Below are positions 48,246 to 57,394 of a stretch of DNA of 64,000 nt, piece after piece. This stretch comes from Candidatus Poseidoniaceae archaeon. GTDB taxonomy: Archaea > Thermoplasmatota > Poseidoniia > Poseidoniales > Poseidoniaceae. The notes under the pieces are model-generated. The model worked only from the letters and a program-made list of their open reading frames with translations. It did not search any database and was not told the DNA's origin. Each line of letters begins with the position of its first letter. The stretch's first letter is position 1. The position numbers and the translations under genes were made by a program. The stretch spans positions 212,359-276,358 of the forward strand of contig CASIAP010000004.1 in the NCBI GenBank assembly GCA_949372645.1, read 5' to 3'.

Positions 48246-49770
48246 TCAGCTTGAACACGAAAGCATCGAGCATCCAACTCGATTACGGGCCCACTCTGGC
48301 CGTTTCTGAAACCATTCCTCTTCGTGTTCGGGTTGTTCACCGTACGGGTCTTGAAGAAGTTCATGGAGGGATTCACAAACTGAAAAGTCTCCCTTTTCTG
48401 CCGCATCGATTGCCAATTGGGCCATCCAATTCCGCAGAACATATTTTGGATTCGCTTGAAGCATTGCCTCTCGGTTTGGTTGTCCTTCAACTCTGGACCA
48501 CCAGGCTTCCAACCATTCATTCCATGCTTGCACTGGAACGGTCGTTTCATCGTAAAATGCGGAAGTAAAATATTCGATGTTCGGTGATTGAAGGGTACAA
48601 AGTAATCGGAAAAAGATAGTCATATCAGTCTCGACTTCTTGAAGAAGGGAATTGAGTGTTCGAACCAGTTCTTCATCTTCGTCGCGAAACTCATTCAATC
48701 CTAATTTTTCGACCCACATTTGGTTATGATGTTGATCAAAGCAGGTTGTGTAGGCTGAAAGTACGTCATGCAATTGCTCGGGGTCGTCCATCAATGGAAC
48801 CATTGCTTCAAGCAAACGTGCCAGATTCCAAGCGGCGATTTGGGGTTGCTGACCGTAGCGGTATCTTCGCGTCGATGAATCGGTGGTATTCGGCGTCCAG
48901 CCAGGATTGTAATCTTCAAGCCATCCGTACGGCCCGTAATCAATGGTGAGGCCGTGAATCGACATGTTATCGGTATTCATGACGCCATGGACAAATCCAA
49001 CTCGCATCCAATGTGCAATCATCAAGGCAGTATCTTCTGCAATCTGACAAAGCCAAGCAAGCATCTCAACATCATCTTTCGAGGAATGAGAAGGGAAATG
49101 TGTACGAATTGTATGTTCAACAAGTGTCTTCAATGTCTCTGTATCACCTGAAGCTGAATGTATTTGAAAACTTCCAAATCGGATGAAACTCGGTGCAACA
49201 CGACCAACGATGGCGCCTTGCTCATAGGCACGGTGACCGTCATACATCACATCTCTCAGAATTGATTCACCCGTTGTCACAAGAGACAGGGCGCGAGTTG
49301 TAGGGACACCCAAATGGTGCATGGCTTCACTGCAAAGGAATTCTCGTATCGAAGAGCGTAGAACTGCCTTACCATCTGCAGTTCGAGAGTATGGAGTTCG
49401 ACCTGAACCTTTCAGTTGAAGTTCGAGTACTTCACCTTCACATTGAATCTCTCCAAGTGTAATTGCTCGACCATCACCCAGTTGTCCAGCCCAATTTCCA
49501 AACTGGTGGCCACCGTATCGCTGGGCGTAACTGTCCATGCCTTTGACGGGTTCTCCTCCACCCAAAAGTTCAGCACCACCACGCTCGACTCCAAGCCGTT
49601 GACCCATTTGCTGTGGACCACAATTGAAGCGTTGGTGAAGGTGATGGAGACGGCTGGACTCGAGACCAGCATGCTTGAGGCACTTGACGAGAAAAGCCGC
49701 CGACTTCTGAATCACCAGGAGTTTCACTGACAAACCGATTGAGCCACACAAGAGATTCCAGTGTGCCCAT
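48246..49770 (-). CDS. selO: SelO-family protein AMPylase (one frameshift near the N-terminus)
   Basis: The main frame encodes the SelO kinase-like fold: YGGHQFGNWAGQLGDGRA, LQLKGSGRTPYSRTADGKA, VLRSSIREFLCSEAMHHLG and the metal-binding NTDNMSIHGLTIDYGP. It ends SCSS, the position of the terminal selenocysteine or cysteine in the family. The true N-terminus is in another frame: MGTLESLVWLNRFVSETPGD, then RQVPQACWSRVQPSPS, matching the family start. Removing one A from the AAA triplet at 49607-49609 (minus sense) joins the two as STAMGQRLGVE and gives 507 residues. The continuous alternative start at 49859 yields unrelated residues. SelO transfers AMP to Ser/Thr/Tyr of redox proteins. It is divergent from the transsulfuration operon. 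Confidence 0.88.
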
Positions 49771-49950
49771 GCCTTGAGCAGCAGTGCGTCTATTTTGAAC
49801 CTGCTCGTCAAATGGCTAGGCGATTCGGGGTGGAGTGGAACAGAGTTCGGCATACACAATATGTCAACGAAAAATCGGAACTTGCTAGAGAAGAGTCAAG
49901 GGATAAGGATTTGACAAAGCCTGATGAACCAGAGTTTCTTGGCAATCAAC

Positions 49951-50979
49951 ATGGCCCTTCCTCATGGCGTTTACGAAGATGTAGTTTCAGCGATTGGTCA
50001 CACACCTCTCATTCGTTTGAATAAGGTGACTGCAGACTTGTCAGGCTCAGAGGTTTGGGCAAAACTCGAACGTTGTAGTCCAGGCGGCTCAATCAAAGAT
50101 CGAATCGGACTTGCTATGATTTTAGAAGCTGAAGAAAAAGGTTGGCTCAAACCCGGCGGAACCATTGTCGAAGGAACCAGTGGCAACACAGGAATTGGTC
50201 TAGCAATGGTCGCAGCACAACGTGGATACAAGTGTGTTTTTACAATGCCTGACAAGATGGCTAAGGAGAAAATAGACCTGCTACGTGCCATGGGAGCACG
50301 AGTCGAAGTTTGTCCCACTGCGGTTGAAAAAGAAGACCCCCGTTCCTATTACATGGTCGCAGAGCGACTGAGCAAGGAGATTGAAGGCGCATGGTATCCC
50401 GACCAGTATTCAAACCAATCAAATCCTAAAGCCCACATTCATTCAACCGGACCTGAGATCTGGCAACAGACCCAAGGCGACATCACCCACTTTGTTGCAA
50501 CCATGGGAACTGGCGGTACCATTACTGGATGTGGAAAGTCCCTCAAAGCACACGCACAAGAGCACGGCAAAGATGCTCCAAAAATTGTTGGCGTCGATGC
50601 GGAAGGCTCCATTCTCAAAGAATGGTTTGAAGATGGAACTATGGGGGTACCTCATGGATACAAAGTTGAGGGATTCGGTGAGGACTTCATCCCTCCAGCA
50701 ACTGACTTTTCAGTTATTGATGAGATTCGAATGGTCGATGACGAGATTTGTTTCCGAATGGCTCGACGTCTTGCCAAGCAAGAAGGATTGTTCTGCGGTG
50801 GTTCCTGTGGTGGAGCATTACAAATCGCACTGGATATTGCTGCTGAACACGATAAAATCGGTGAAAAGGCAAAGATTGTTGTCATACTCCCCGATGCAGG
50901 AAACCCCTATCTTGGAAAAGTCTACAACGATGACTGGTTAAGGGATAACGGATTCGATGTTGATGGATGGGAGTGGTGA
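49951..50979 (+). CDS. Cystathionine beta-synthase-type PLP enzyme
   Basis: The ATG at 49951 gives 342 residues starting MALPHGVYEDVVSAIGHTPL; an ATG 9 codons earlier is possible. The fold-type II PLP motifs are SPGGSIKDR with the Schiff-base Lys, EGTSGNTGIGLA and ATMGTGGTITG. EDPRSYYMVAERLSKEI followed by PDQYSNQSNPKAH is the form seen in cystathionine beta-synthases rather than in plain cysteine synthases. There are no C-terminal CBS domains. It would condense serine and homocysteine to cystathionine. It lies 1 base upstream of a cystathionine gamma-lyase-type gene, so the pair forms a reverse-transsulfuration operon to cysteine. Confidence 0.88.
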   Translation: MALPHGVYEDVVSAIGHTPLIRLNKVTADLSGSEVWAKLERCSPGGSIKDRIGLAMILEAEEKGWLKPGGTIVEGTSGNTGIGLAMVAAQRGYKCVFTMPDKMAKEKIDLLRAMGARVEVCPTAVEKEDPRSYYMVAERLSKEIEGAWYPDQYSNQSNPKAHIHSTGPEIWQQTQGDITHFVATMGTGGTITGCGKSLKAHAQEHGKDAPKIVGVDAEGSILKEWFEDGTMGVPHGYKVEGFGEDFIPPATDFSVIDEIRMVDDEICFRMARRLAKQEGLFCGGSCGGALQIALDIAAEHDKIGEKAKIVVILPDAGNPYLGKVYNDDWLRDNGFDVDGWEW

Positions 50980-50980
50980 A

Positions 50981-52132
50981 ATGACTGGAGATTCAACCCG
51001 CTGCGTTCATTCATCGTTGGACCCTGAAGTTACCACAGGTTCTGTCCATACACCGATTTTTCAAACTTCAACCTATGTTCAGAACGATTTTGCTGACCAT
51101 CTTGGATATGAATATGCACGAGGCGACAATCCTACTCGAAACGCTCTCCAAAGAGCACTCGCAGAAATGGAATCACCTCACCAAGAAGCGTATGGCTTTT
51201 GCTTTGGTAGCGGAATGGCAGCGATTACAACCATCAGTCAAATGCTCAAGCAAGGTGACCATGTCATCGCATGCGACGACTTGTATGGTGGCACAGTACG
51301 CTTATTCGACCAAATTGCTTCACGGTTCGGTATTGAAACCAGTTATTCTCCATTGAAAAGCGGAGACCTTGGCAAAGTTGTTCGTGAAAACTCGAAAATC
51401 CTATGGCTTGAAAGTCCAACGAATCCACTTCTCACTGTTCATGATATCAAATCATTAGCTGCTGAAGCAAAGGAACACGGCCTCATTGTCGTGGTTGATT
51501 CGACCTTTGCAACTCCAATCCTACAACGTCCATTCGAGTTAGGTGCCGACATTATTGTTCATTCCACAACCAAATACATCGGTGGCCACAGTGACGTTAT
51601 CGGTGGTTGTTTAATCACCCAGAGCAAGGAGATTGCAGAAAAGATTTCGTTCTTACAAAATGCTGTTGGCGCAGTTCCAGCACCAATGGATTGTTTCCTT
51701 ATCTTACGAGGACTGCGAACGCTCGCTTTGCGGATGAACCGTCATTGTGAAAGTGCACAGGTGTTAGCTGAACGATTGCAAGAAAATGAAAAAGTCACTC
51801 GAATCTTCTATCCCGGACTTGAAAGCCATCCAACACATGAGATCGCTCAACGTCAGATGAATGCCTTTGGTGGTATTATTTCTTTAGAAGTCAAAGGTGG
51901 AGAAGAGGGTGCACGGAAATTTGCAGCCCAATTGAAACTGTTTGCAACTGCAGAAAGTTTGGGTGGAATCGAATCGCTCATCAACCATCCATGGACCATG
52001 ACCCATGCAGCAATTCCAGAACAACAACGTTATGATGCAGGAATGACGCCTGGTTTGATTCGTTTGTCGGTTGGTATCGAAGATGTCGAAGACCTCTGGC
52101 AAGACCTCATTGATGCTCTTGCGACACTGTGA
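50981..52132 (+). CDS. Cystathionine gamma-lyase/synthase-family PLP enzyme
   Basis: The ATG at 50981 gives 383 residues starting MTGDSTRCVHSSLDPEVTTG. Family features are PIFQTSTYVQ, YARGDNPTRNALQRALAEME, FGSGMAAITTI and VHSTTKYIGGHSDVIGG, in which the Lys binds PLP. The C-terminal AESLGGIESLINHPWTMTHA also matches. With the upstream beta-synthase, the likely reaction is cystathionine to cysteine, ammonia and 2-oxobutyrate. Gamma-synthase activity in the opposite pathway cannot be excluded. The spacing of 1 base shows an operon. Confidence 0.92.
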   Translation: MTGDSTRCVHSSLDPEVTTGSVHTPIFQTSTYVQNDFADHLGYEYARGDNPTRNALQRALAEMESPHQEAYGFCFGSGMAAITTISQMLKQGDHVIACDDLYGGTVRLFDQIASRFGIETSYSPLKSGDLGKVVRENSKILWLESPTNPLLTVHDIKSLAAEAKEHGLIVVVDSTFATPILQRPFELGADIIVHSTTKYIGGHSDVIGGCLITQSKEIAEKISFLQNAVGAVPAPMDCFLILRGLRTLALRMNRHCESAQVLAERLQENEKVTRIFYPGLESHPTHEIAQRQMNAFGGIISLEVKGGEEGARKFAAQLKLFATAESLGGIESLINHPWTMTHAAIPEQQRYDAGMTPGLIRLSVGIEDVEDLWQDLIDALATL

Positions 52133-52215
52133 TCGGTGAGGATGCGTGGTGATTGCCACACCCCTGAAGCAAAGGTTCGGTGATCAAAAGATCGTTGTGA
52201 ACTCAGGCCTTCGAT

Positions 52216-52308
52216 TCATTCATTCTTGCGGACAAGAAGAGCAGCACCGAGCATTGAAATTATGCCAAGAGATGCCATGAAACCAGGTAGAACTACTTCA
52301 GGATTCTC
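52216..52308 (-). other. PGF-CTERM archaeosortase sorting signal
   Basis: The minus-strand frame ending at 52216 encodes ENPEVVLPGF. About 16 hydrophobic residues follow (MASLGIISMLGAALLV), then RKNE and stop. The order Pro-Gly-Phe, membrane stretch, basic end is the PGF-CTERM tripartite signal recognised by archaeosortase A. The Pro-Gly-Phe codons lie at 52279-52287. Confidence 0.85.
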
Positions 52309-53674
52309 ATCTGCAGTAGGCGGAACCTTTCGCCAGTCGAACTGCGTTCCATTCGAGGTCTTCATCGAGCTCTTCAGTGATTTCAAAAGAGTCCCCATCG
52401 GTAAGTGTTCCACTTCCATCCTCGTCATAGAATACGATACCAACAACATCTCCTGCAAAGAGTTCCGCAAGAGACCAGCGTTGAACATCATCGCCACATT
52501 CAGAAACTTGGAGGTCACTGTCCCTCTCCACAAATGAATCACACATTGTAAGAACCAAATCCATGCCATCAGCACTCATTGAATCGGTGAGGGAGCCACC
52601 GTTCCACTCAATAACTTCCGTCTCGGAACCCAGGCCGATGGTGGAAACTTCATAGATGCCATGACCATGGCCTTCGCCTTGATTTTCATCTGAGCCGTTT
52701 TCACAGTCTTGATAGCCATCATTGACATACGAAAGTGGGATTAAATAATCATCCTCGCCACAGTCAAATTCAGAAACTTCTTCCTCTCCTTCATCGTAAG
52801 TAGGTTCATCTTCTGCATTTAGGCAGTCTTCAGTTCCATCGCTTACCATATCGATGGTAATTGTTGAACCGTCATTACACTCAAAGAGTGCCGTTAAGTT
52901 CTCATCTGAACCATCAAGGCAATGCTGCAATCCATCAGAGACTTCAGAGAGCCATAGCCACTCATCTGGCTCGCCAGTCACACAATCCCATGCAGAAGTT
53001 TCAATTTGTTCATATTGTGGCTCATCCTCGCTTTCAGAACAATCATCATTACCATCGTTAACAGATGAGAAAGCAATGAGTGTACCATCGTCGCATTCGA
53101 ATATGTTATTTCCTGGAGAGATTGGAGTGCCATCGAATTCGAGAATAAATGGAGGAGTTGCTTCAGCAAGTTCCATGTTCATTGAGGTTACGAATCCGCC
53201 AGTTCCCGCTGTGTATGTTTCAGGTCCATCATCTGCTGGTAAAATTGTAAATGATTCGATGGTCATCTCGGGTGTGATCATGACAGTAAATGTATCATAG
53301 GATTCCTCAACGATGATTGTCCAACTTCCATCGCTTGCCAGAGTCCCACTCCATATTCCTTCAGGCATTGGCATACCAGAGCATGCCCACATATTGAGAG
53401 TAGCATCCCATTCACAGTCCGCAAACCGATCATCAAAGTAGATTTCATCCGACCCGTCACTACAATCATCATACTCATCTCGGACCTGCTGCAATGGGAT
53501 TTCGCCTCCATCATGACATGTATAGTCTCCAACATATTCTACATTCGATTCATCAGAACCATCTTGACAGTCTTCATATCCATCATTGACCCGAATACCA
53601 TGAAAGAGAAGAACCATCTTGACATTCGAAAATATTTGGTTCATCGCTTCCATCGTTGCAATCATTGACGTCAT
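52307..53674 (-). CDS. Third fragment: LDLa-like repeats around a beta-rich domain
   Basis: In this frame the repeat resumes as GIRVNDGYEDCQDGSDES. A beta-rich segment of about 90 residues follows (WSGTLASDGSWTIIVEES, ILPADDGPETYTAGTGG), then four more repeats and an EF-hand-like loop YDEDGSGTLTDGDSFEI. The frame goes wrong after EWNAVRLAK; one base fewer in the AAA at 52328-52330 (minus sense) leads into VPPTADENPEVVLPGF. Confidence 0.7.
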   Translation of the reverse strand: MTSMIATMEAMNQIFSNVKMVLLFHGIRVNDGYEDCQDGSDESNVEYVGDYTCHDGGEIPLQQVRDEYDDCSDGSDEIYFDDRFADCEWDATLNMWACSGMPMPEGIWSGTLASDGSWTIIVEESYDTFTVMITPEMTIESFTILPADDGPETYTAGTGGFVTSMNMELAEATPPFILEFDGTPISPGNNIFECDDGTLIAFSSVNDGNDDCSESEDEPQYEQIETSAWDCVTGEPDEWLWLSEVSDGLQHCLDGSDENLTALFECNDGSTITIDMVSDGTEDCLNAEDEPTYDEGEEEVSEFDCGEDDYLIPLSYVNDGYQDCENGSDENQGEGHGHGIYEVSTIGLGSETEVIEWNGGSLTDSMSADGMDLVLTMCDSFVERDSDLQVSECGDDVQRWSLAELFAGDVVGIVFYDEDGSGTLTDGDSFEITEELDEDLEWNAVRLAKGSAYCR

Positions 53675-55229
53675 CGCTTACAGATGACAATGGAATTTCA
53701 CTGCCATCATTGCAGGTGAAGACGCTGAGTTCTTCTCGGTCATATTCTGGTTCATCGGAACCATCTTGACAGCTATCATAACCATCGTTGACATAGGAAA
53801 TTGGTACACTGTTTGATCCATCAGCACACTCAAATTCAGAACTATCCGTCTCATAATAAGTGGGTTCATCATCTTCGTAAGGGCAATCGTAGTTTCCATC
53901 ATTGACGAGAGAAAGACCAATGACACTTCCATCCCAACATTCGAACGTCGAAGTTTCAACTTGTGTAATTGGGTCGTAGGTTGGTTCGTCATCGCCTGAT
54001 GGACAATCAGGGTTTCCATCATTCACTTCAGAGAGATAGATGTAATCGCCAGTGTTGCATTCAAATTCACTGTATTCAACTTCTTCCCACGTAGGCTCGT
54101 CTTCTGCATTTGCACAGTCAGTCATGCCATCATTTACTTGAGAGAGGTATATTTGGGAACCATCATCACAGTCAAAGAAAGTAAGTTCTTCTCCTTCATC
54201 ATACGCCGGTTCATCAGCGTTACCTTGGCAATCCCCATCTCCATCATTGAGGTATTCAAATGGTATGGTGCAGGACCAGTTTTCTCCAGAACTGCTTTGT
54301 CCTTCAAGTATAACCACATACATGTAGAGTATTTCATCATCTCCGTCGGGACAATCGTTGTTGCCATCGTTGGCCAAAGAAAGTGCAATAATATCGCCAC
54401 TCCAGCATGTCATTGTTGAAGTCTCCATGCCAGAACTGTCGTAAGATGGTTCATCATCGCCGTTATCACAGTCATCATCACCATCGTTCACGAAGACCCA
54501 TGGGACAAAGAAATCCTCGCCATCAATTTGGCAATCACCGTTCAACTCTTCTTCATTATCACGTTCCATTCCGAACCAGTTTTCACTCACATATGTCCAT
54601 TCATCCCAGCTAAAAGCACAGTCCTCTGTACCATCATTCACTTGACTGAGGTTGATTACTGTTTCATCTTCTTCGTCGAAAGTCGTTGGATCTTCACAGT
54701 AATACTCAGAGATTTCATTACCCATACTGTCATATTCCGCTTCATCGGAACCATCTTGACAATCTTCTTCCCCATTGTTCACGAGGCTGAGAGGAATTTC
54801 GGAATCAGTTTCTTCACATGAGAAGTATACCAGTTCATCATAATCAAGGTGTGTAGGATTTTCGTCAGTCCCATCACTACAGTCAACATTTCCATCGCTG
54901 ACCTTTGAAAGGTTAACTTGGCTTCCATCTGCACAATCATACATTGAAAGTTCTTCACCCATCTCGTATTCCGGTTCATCGGAACCCTCTTGACAGTCTT
55001 GATAGCCATCATTGACATACGAGAGTGGAATGGAATACCCATTCTCACATTGGAAGTTATTTTGTTCATCAGAAGCATCTGCACAATCTTCTGATTGATC
55101 ATTAACAAGGCTAAAGTCGATTACTTCACCATTGTTACATTCAAACGTTGTCGTTTCTGAACTTTGTGCCTCATCAGAACCATCTGAACAATCGTTGTTG
55201 TCATCGTTGACATACTCTGCTCGAATCAT
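53583..55229 (-). CDS. Middle fragment: about fourteen LDLa-like repeats
   Basis: This 548-codon frame begins inside a repeat (CDDGTMIRAEYVNDDNNDC when read from slightly upstream). It continues with successive units such as QCENGYSIPLSYVNDGYQDC and TCNDGSEIPLSSVSDDVNDC. It ends within another repeat, after ECQDGSSLSW, where the frame slips. It has no plausible own start signal or signal peptide, so it is an internal part of the larger gene. Confidence 0.75.
   Translation of the reverse strand: MIRAEYVNDDNNDCSDGSDEAQSSETTTFECNNGEVIDFSLVNDQSEDCADASDEQNNFQCENGYSIPLSYVNDGYQDCQEGSDEPEYEMGEELSMYDCADGSQVNLSKVSDGNVDCSDGTDENPTHLDYDELVYFSCEETDSEIPLSLVNNGEEDCQDGSDEAEYDSMGNEISEYYCEDPTTFDEEDETVINLSQVNDGTEDCAFSWDEWTYVSENWFGMERDNEEELNGDCQIDGEDFFVPWVFVNDGDDDCDNGDDEPSYDSSGMETSTMTCWSGDIIALSLANDGNNDCPDGDDEILYMYVVILEGQSSSGENWSCTIPFEYLNDGDGDCQGNADEPAYDEGEELTFFDCDDGSQIYLSQVNDGMTDCANAEDEPTWEEVEYSEFECNTGDYIYLSEVNDGNPDCPSGDDEPTYDPITQVETSTFECWDGSVIGLSLVNDGNYDCPYEDDEPTYYETDSSEFECADGSNSVPISYVNDGYDSCQDGSDEPEYDREELSVFTCNDGSEIPLSSVSDDVNDCNDGSDEPNIFECQDGSSLSWYSGQ
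53880..54182 (-). repeat. Copy 1 of a ~300-bp direct repeat inside the LDLa gene
   Basis: This stretch nearly matches 55439-55741 over about 300 bases (for example the segment from TGACACTTCCATCC through TTGCACAGTC in plus sense). The offset is 1559 bases, one short of a multiple of three, consistent with a one-base loss between the copies. It encodes three consecutive LDLa-like repeats. Confidence 0.85.
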
Positions 55230-56995
55230 AGTTCCATCATCACATGTAAACAGGTGAAGAGTATCTGTGGCACTGTCTGCAGTTGCCGGTTAGCATCGCT
55301 ATACTCAGGTTCGTCAGAACCATCATAACAGCCATAATACCCATCATTGACATCGGAAAGTGAGAGTATATCAGATCCATCAGCACACTCAAATTCTGAA
55401 GTTTCTTCATAATCATATTCTGGTTCATCTGCTCCATAAGAGCAATCATAGGCTCCATCATTCACTTGAGAAAGATCGATGACACTTCCATCCCAACATT
55501 CGAACGTCGAAGTTTCTTCTTGTGTAATTGGGTCATAGGTAGGTTCATCGTCGCCTGCCGGACAATCAGGGTTTCCATCATTGACTTCAGAGAGATAGAT
55601 GTAATCGCCAGTGTTGCATTCAAATTCACTGTATTCAACTTCTTCCCACGTTGGCTCATCTTCTGCATTTGCACAGTCAGCCACGTCATTATTTACTTGA
55701 GAGAGGAAAACCTGGGTTCCATCATCACAGTCAAAGAAAGAGAGTTCTTCACCCATAGCAAAGTAGTCTGAATTGGAGCAAAACCATTCACCGCTCACAT
55801 CTTGTTCACAGTGGAGCCAGCTTTCATCGTCGTCCATCAAAGGATTCATCATGATTTGATCGTGAATAAGTACTGCATCGTCCATGTCGATACTTTCACC
55901 GTCTTCGCCTTCCATTGAAACGTATTGATTCAGTTCAATAATACCGTTGTGGTATAATAAAGTAAGATTAACCATTACTTCTCCCGAAGTGTCGGAGAAC
56001 ACTTGCATTATGAATAATGTATCATTTTCAACATCATTTACAATTATGCCTTCCATAATCACATCGATTTCGCCGTCACCATCCATGTCCTCTTCACTAT
56101 CCATAGCCAAATACCATGTCTCGTTTTCCATGAATTCGATCATCATAGAATGCGCCTGCTCGGGGCCAAAGCAAGAGCCATCATCGAGATTCGAATCACT
56201 GTCGTGATTGAAAGCATTTTCATCAATACATCCGGGAATATCTTCGTGCTTGCTAGGGTCACGAGGATACATGTCCTGTGCATTGGAAACACCGTCGCCA
56301 TCTTCGTCATCATCCAAACCATCGCAGATGGAATCGCCGTCAAGGTCGGAAGGTATGCTCAATGCATCAAGTGGGTCAGAACCACATTGTGTTTCTTCAT
56401 CATCCGAATATGTGTCACCATCGTCATCGGTCGAAACAGAATCACATACACCGTCTCCGTTTTCATCTATTGGTGTGAGTGAAGCAACCAGAGAATTACT
56501 GCCACATTCAGTTTCAACTGCATCTGACCATCCGTCGTTGTCGTCATCGGTATCTTCAGTGAGAGTGGATTCCCCAGTTACCGTATCTGGCATTCCATCG
56601 CCATCAGTGTCTGTAGTTGCAGTACCATCCATTGGGAAAGCATCAGCTGAGTTGTAGATACCATCGCCATCAATATCGAAATCTTGGTCATCGCATTCAA
56701 AGTCTCCATCAAGGTCGTCTGGGAAGGATGTATCTACAAGCGGATCTGTTCCGCATGAAATTTCCATCGTATCTGGGAAACCATCGTTATCATCGTCACT
56801 ATCAGCAATCAATGCAGGTTCCGAGGTTGATGGGCCATTAAGTTCATCTGGCATTCCATCGTTGTCAGTATCGTAAAAAGCCGCATTATCGTTCGGAAAT
56901 TTATCGTCCGGATCGGTTTCTTCGGCTGCATCGTTTAAACCTAGGCAACCAGACAGCGTCAGCATGAGTACAATCAAGAGCGTTTGAAGTTTCAT
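55226..56995 (-). CDS. N-terminal fragment: lipoprotein signal, TSP3-like repeats, first LDLa-like repeats
   Basis: This open frame of 589 codons carries the lipobox signal and acidic repeats such as DTDGDGMPDTVTGES and DSDDDNDGFPDTMEISCGTD. A domain of about 150 residues without repeats follows (AHSMMIEFMENETWYLAMD), then four LDLa-like repeats. The last 20 residues (after EPEYSDAN) are out of phase with the repeat pattern, and the frame ends at a TGA just where the next frame takes up the repeat. Confidence 0.8.
   Translation of the reverse strand: MKLQTLLIVLMLTLSGCLGLNDAAEETDPDDKFPNDNAAFYDTDNDGMPDELNGPSTSEPALIADSDDDNDGFPDTMEISCGTDPLVDTSFPDDLDGDFECDDQDFDIDGDGIYNSADAFPMDGTATTDTDGDGMPDTVTGESTLTEDTDDDNDGWSDAVETECGSNSLVASLTPIDENGDGVCDSVSTDDDGDTYSDDEETQCGSDPLDALSIPSDLDGDSICDGLDDDEDGDGVSNAQDMYPRDPSKHEDIPGCIDENAFNHDSDSNLDDGSCFGPEQAHSMMIEFMENETWYLAMDSEEDMDGDGEIDVIMEGIIVNDVENDTLFIMQVFSDTSGEVMVNLTLLYHNGIIELNQYVSMEGEDGESIDMDDAVLIHDQIMMNPLMDDDESWLHCEQDVSGEWFCSNSDYFAMGEELSFFDCDDGTQVFLSQVNNDVADCANAEDEPTWEEVEYSEFECNTGDYIYLSEVNDGNPDCPAGDDEPTYDPITQEETSTFECWDGSVIDLSQVNDGAYDCSYGADEPEYDYEETSEFECADGSDILSLSDVNDGYYGCYDGSDEPEYSDANRQLQTVPQILFTCLHVMMEL
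55439..55741 (-). repeat. Copy 2 of a ~300-bp direct repeat inside the LDLa gene
   Basis: This is the partner of 53880-54182, with the same order of three LDLa-like units and long stretches of identical bases. The copies differ by scattered substitutions, so the duplication is not brand new. Confidence 0.85.
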
Positions 56996-57017
56996 AATTG
57001 TAGGGGATTTATCGAAC

Positions 57018-57023
57018 TATATG
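57018..57023 (-). promoter_or_regulatory. TATA-like box for the LDLa lipoprotein gene
   Basis: On the minus strand ACATATAGTT is centred about 25 bases before the ATG at 56995. It is in the expected place for a leaderless archaeal transcript. Confidence 0.45.
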
Positions 57024-57116
57024 TACATGTAGCCGGTTTCTTTGAAGATCCCATTGTGATGGGGAATTTCCATGGAGTGGTAGAGGAAAGTGGACATTTG
57101 ATAATGTCCTGAAATG

Positions 57117-57346
57117 GACGGGACATATTGGAACTGTAATCGTAATCATTGGATTAGTTTTGTCTATATTTTTTGGCACAAATCGACGTCGAGTGAAACA
57201 ATATGTAGCGTATGTGTTAAGTGGGATTGATTATTTACATACCAATAGGAATAATTCTTCTTGGACTAGCCATTCATTTTATTGTACAACTTATGAGATT
57301 CATTCAGGGATTGTACATGGAACATTCGAACGCATCAACGAATTGA
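57117..57346 (+). pseudogene. Remnant or frameshifted small two-span membrane protein
   Basis: One frame gives LKWTGHIGTVIVIIGLVLS with IFFGTNRRRVKQYVAYVLSG, a membrane helix and a basic turn. A second frame then gives LIIYIPIGIILLGLAIHFIV and ends MEHSNASTN stop. Deleting one G from GGG at 57223-57225 joins them smoothly as VLSGLIIYIPIG. No convincing ATG exists upstream in the first frame, so the 5' end may also be broken. This fills most of the 400-base gap between the neighbouring genes; nothing else was seen there. Confidence 0.35.
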
Positions 57347-57394
57347 TTCGGACACTTAACCCCTATCTTGTTTAAGCAATCGAATCGTATGCAA

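Larger units (their letters stand above)
52216..56995 (-). pseudogene. Giant LDLa-like repeat lipoprotein with PGF-CTERM signal, frame broken three times
   Basis: Four overlapping minus-strand frames form one protein. It starts MKLQTLLIVLMLTLSGC (lipobox LSGC, Cys17), then has TSP3-like acidic repeats. About 24 short repeats follow, of the type ECxDGSxIPLSxVNDGxxDC then DGSDEP. The protein ends with a PGF-CTERM signal (VLPGF, a hydrophobic stretch, RKNE). Breaks lie near 55286-55290 (one base missing), 53603-53605 (one extra) and 52328-52330 (one extra). Correcting these gives 4779 bases, an exact multiple of three, or about 1592 residues. It is probably a lipid-anchored surface protein processed by the archaeosortase at 4.2 kb. 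It is either a decaying gene or a victim of indel sequencing errors. Confidence 0.75.

Noticed and set aside
48246..48256. Selenocysteine at the SelO end
   Set aside because: The codon is a normal cysteine codon followed by two serines and a stop; there is no in-frame TGA that would need recoding there.
49761..50024. Plus-strand frame between selO and the cystathionine beta-synthase gene
   Set aside because: It overlaps both real genes, has no recognisable domain, and lies in the divergent promoter region.
55280..55295. Programmed ribosomal frameshift in the LDLa gene
   Set aside because: No slippery heptamer or clear downstream structure is seen, and the three breaks need different directions. 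Indel error or decay is simpler.
57160..57375. Open frame of 71 codons as an intact gene
   Set aside because: Only its first part looks like protein; the second membrane helix is in another frame, so it was recorded as a broken gene instead.
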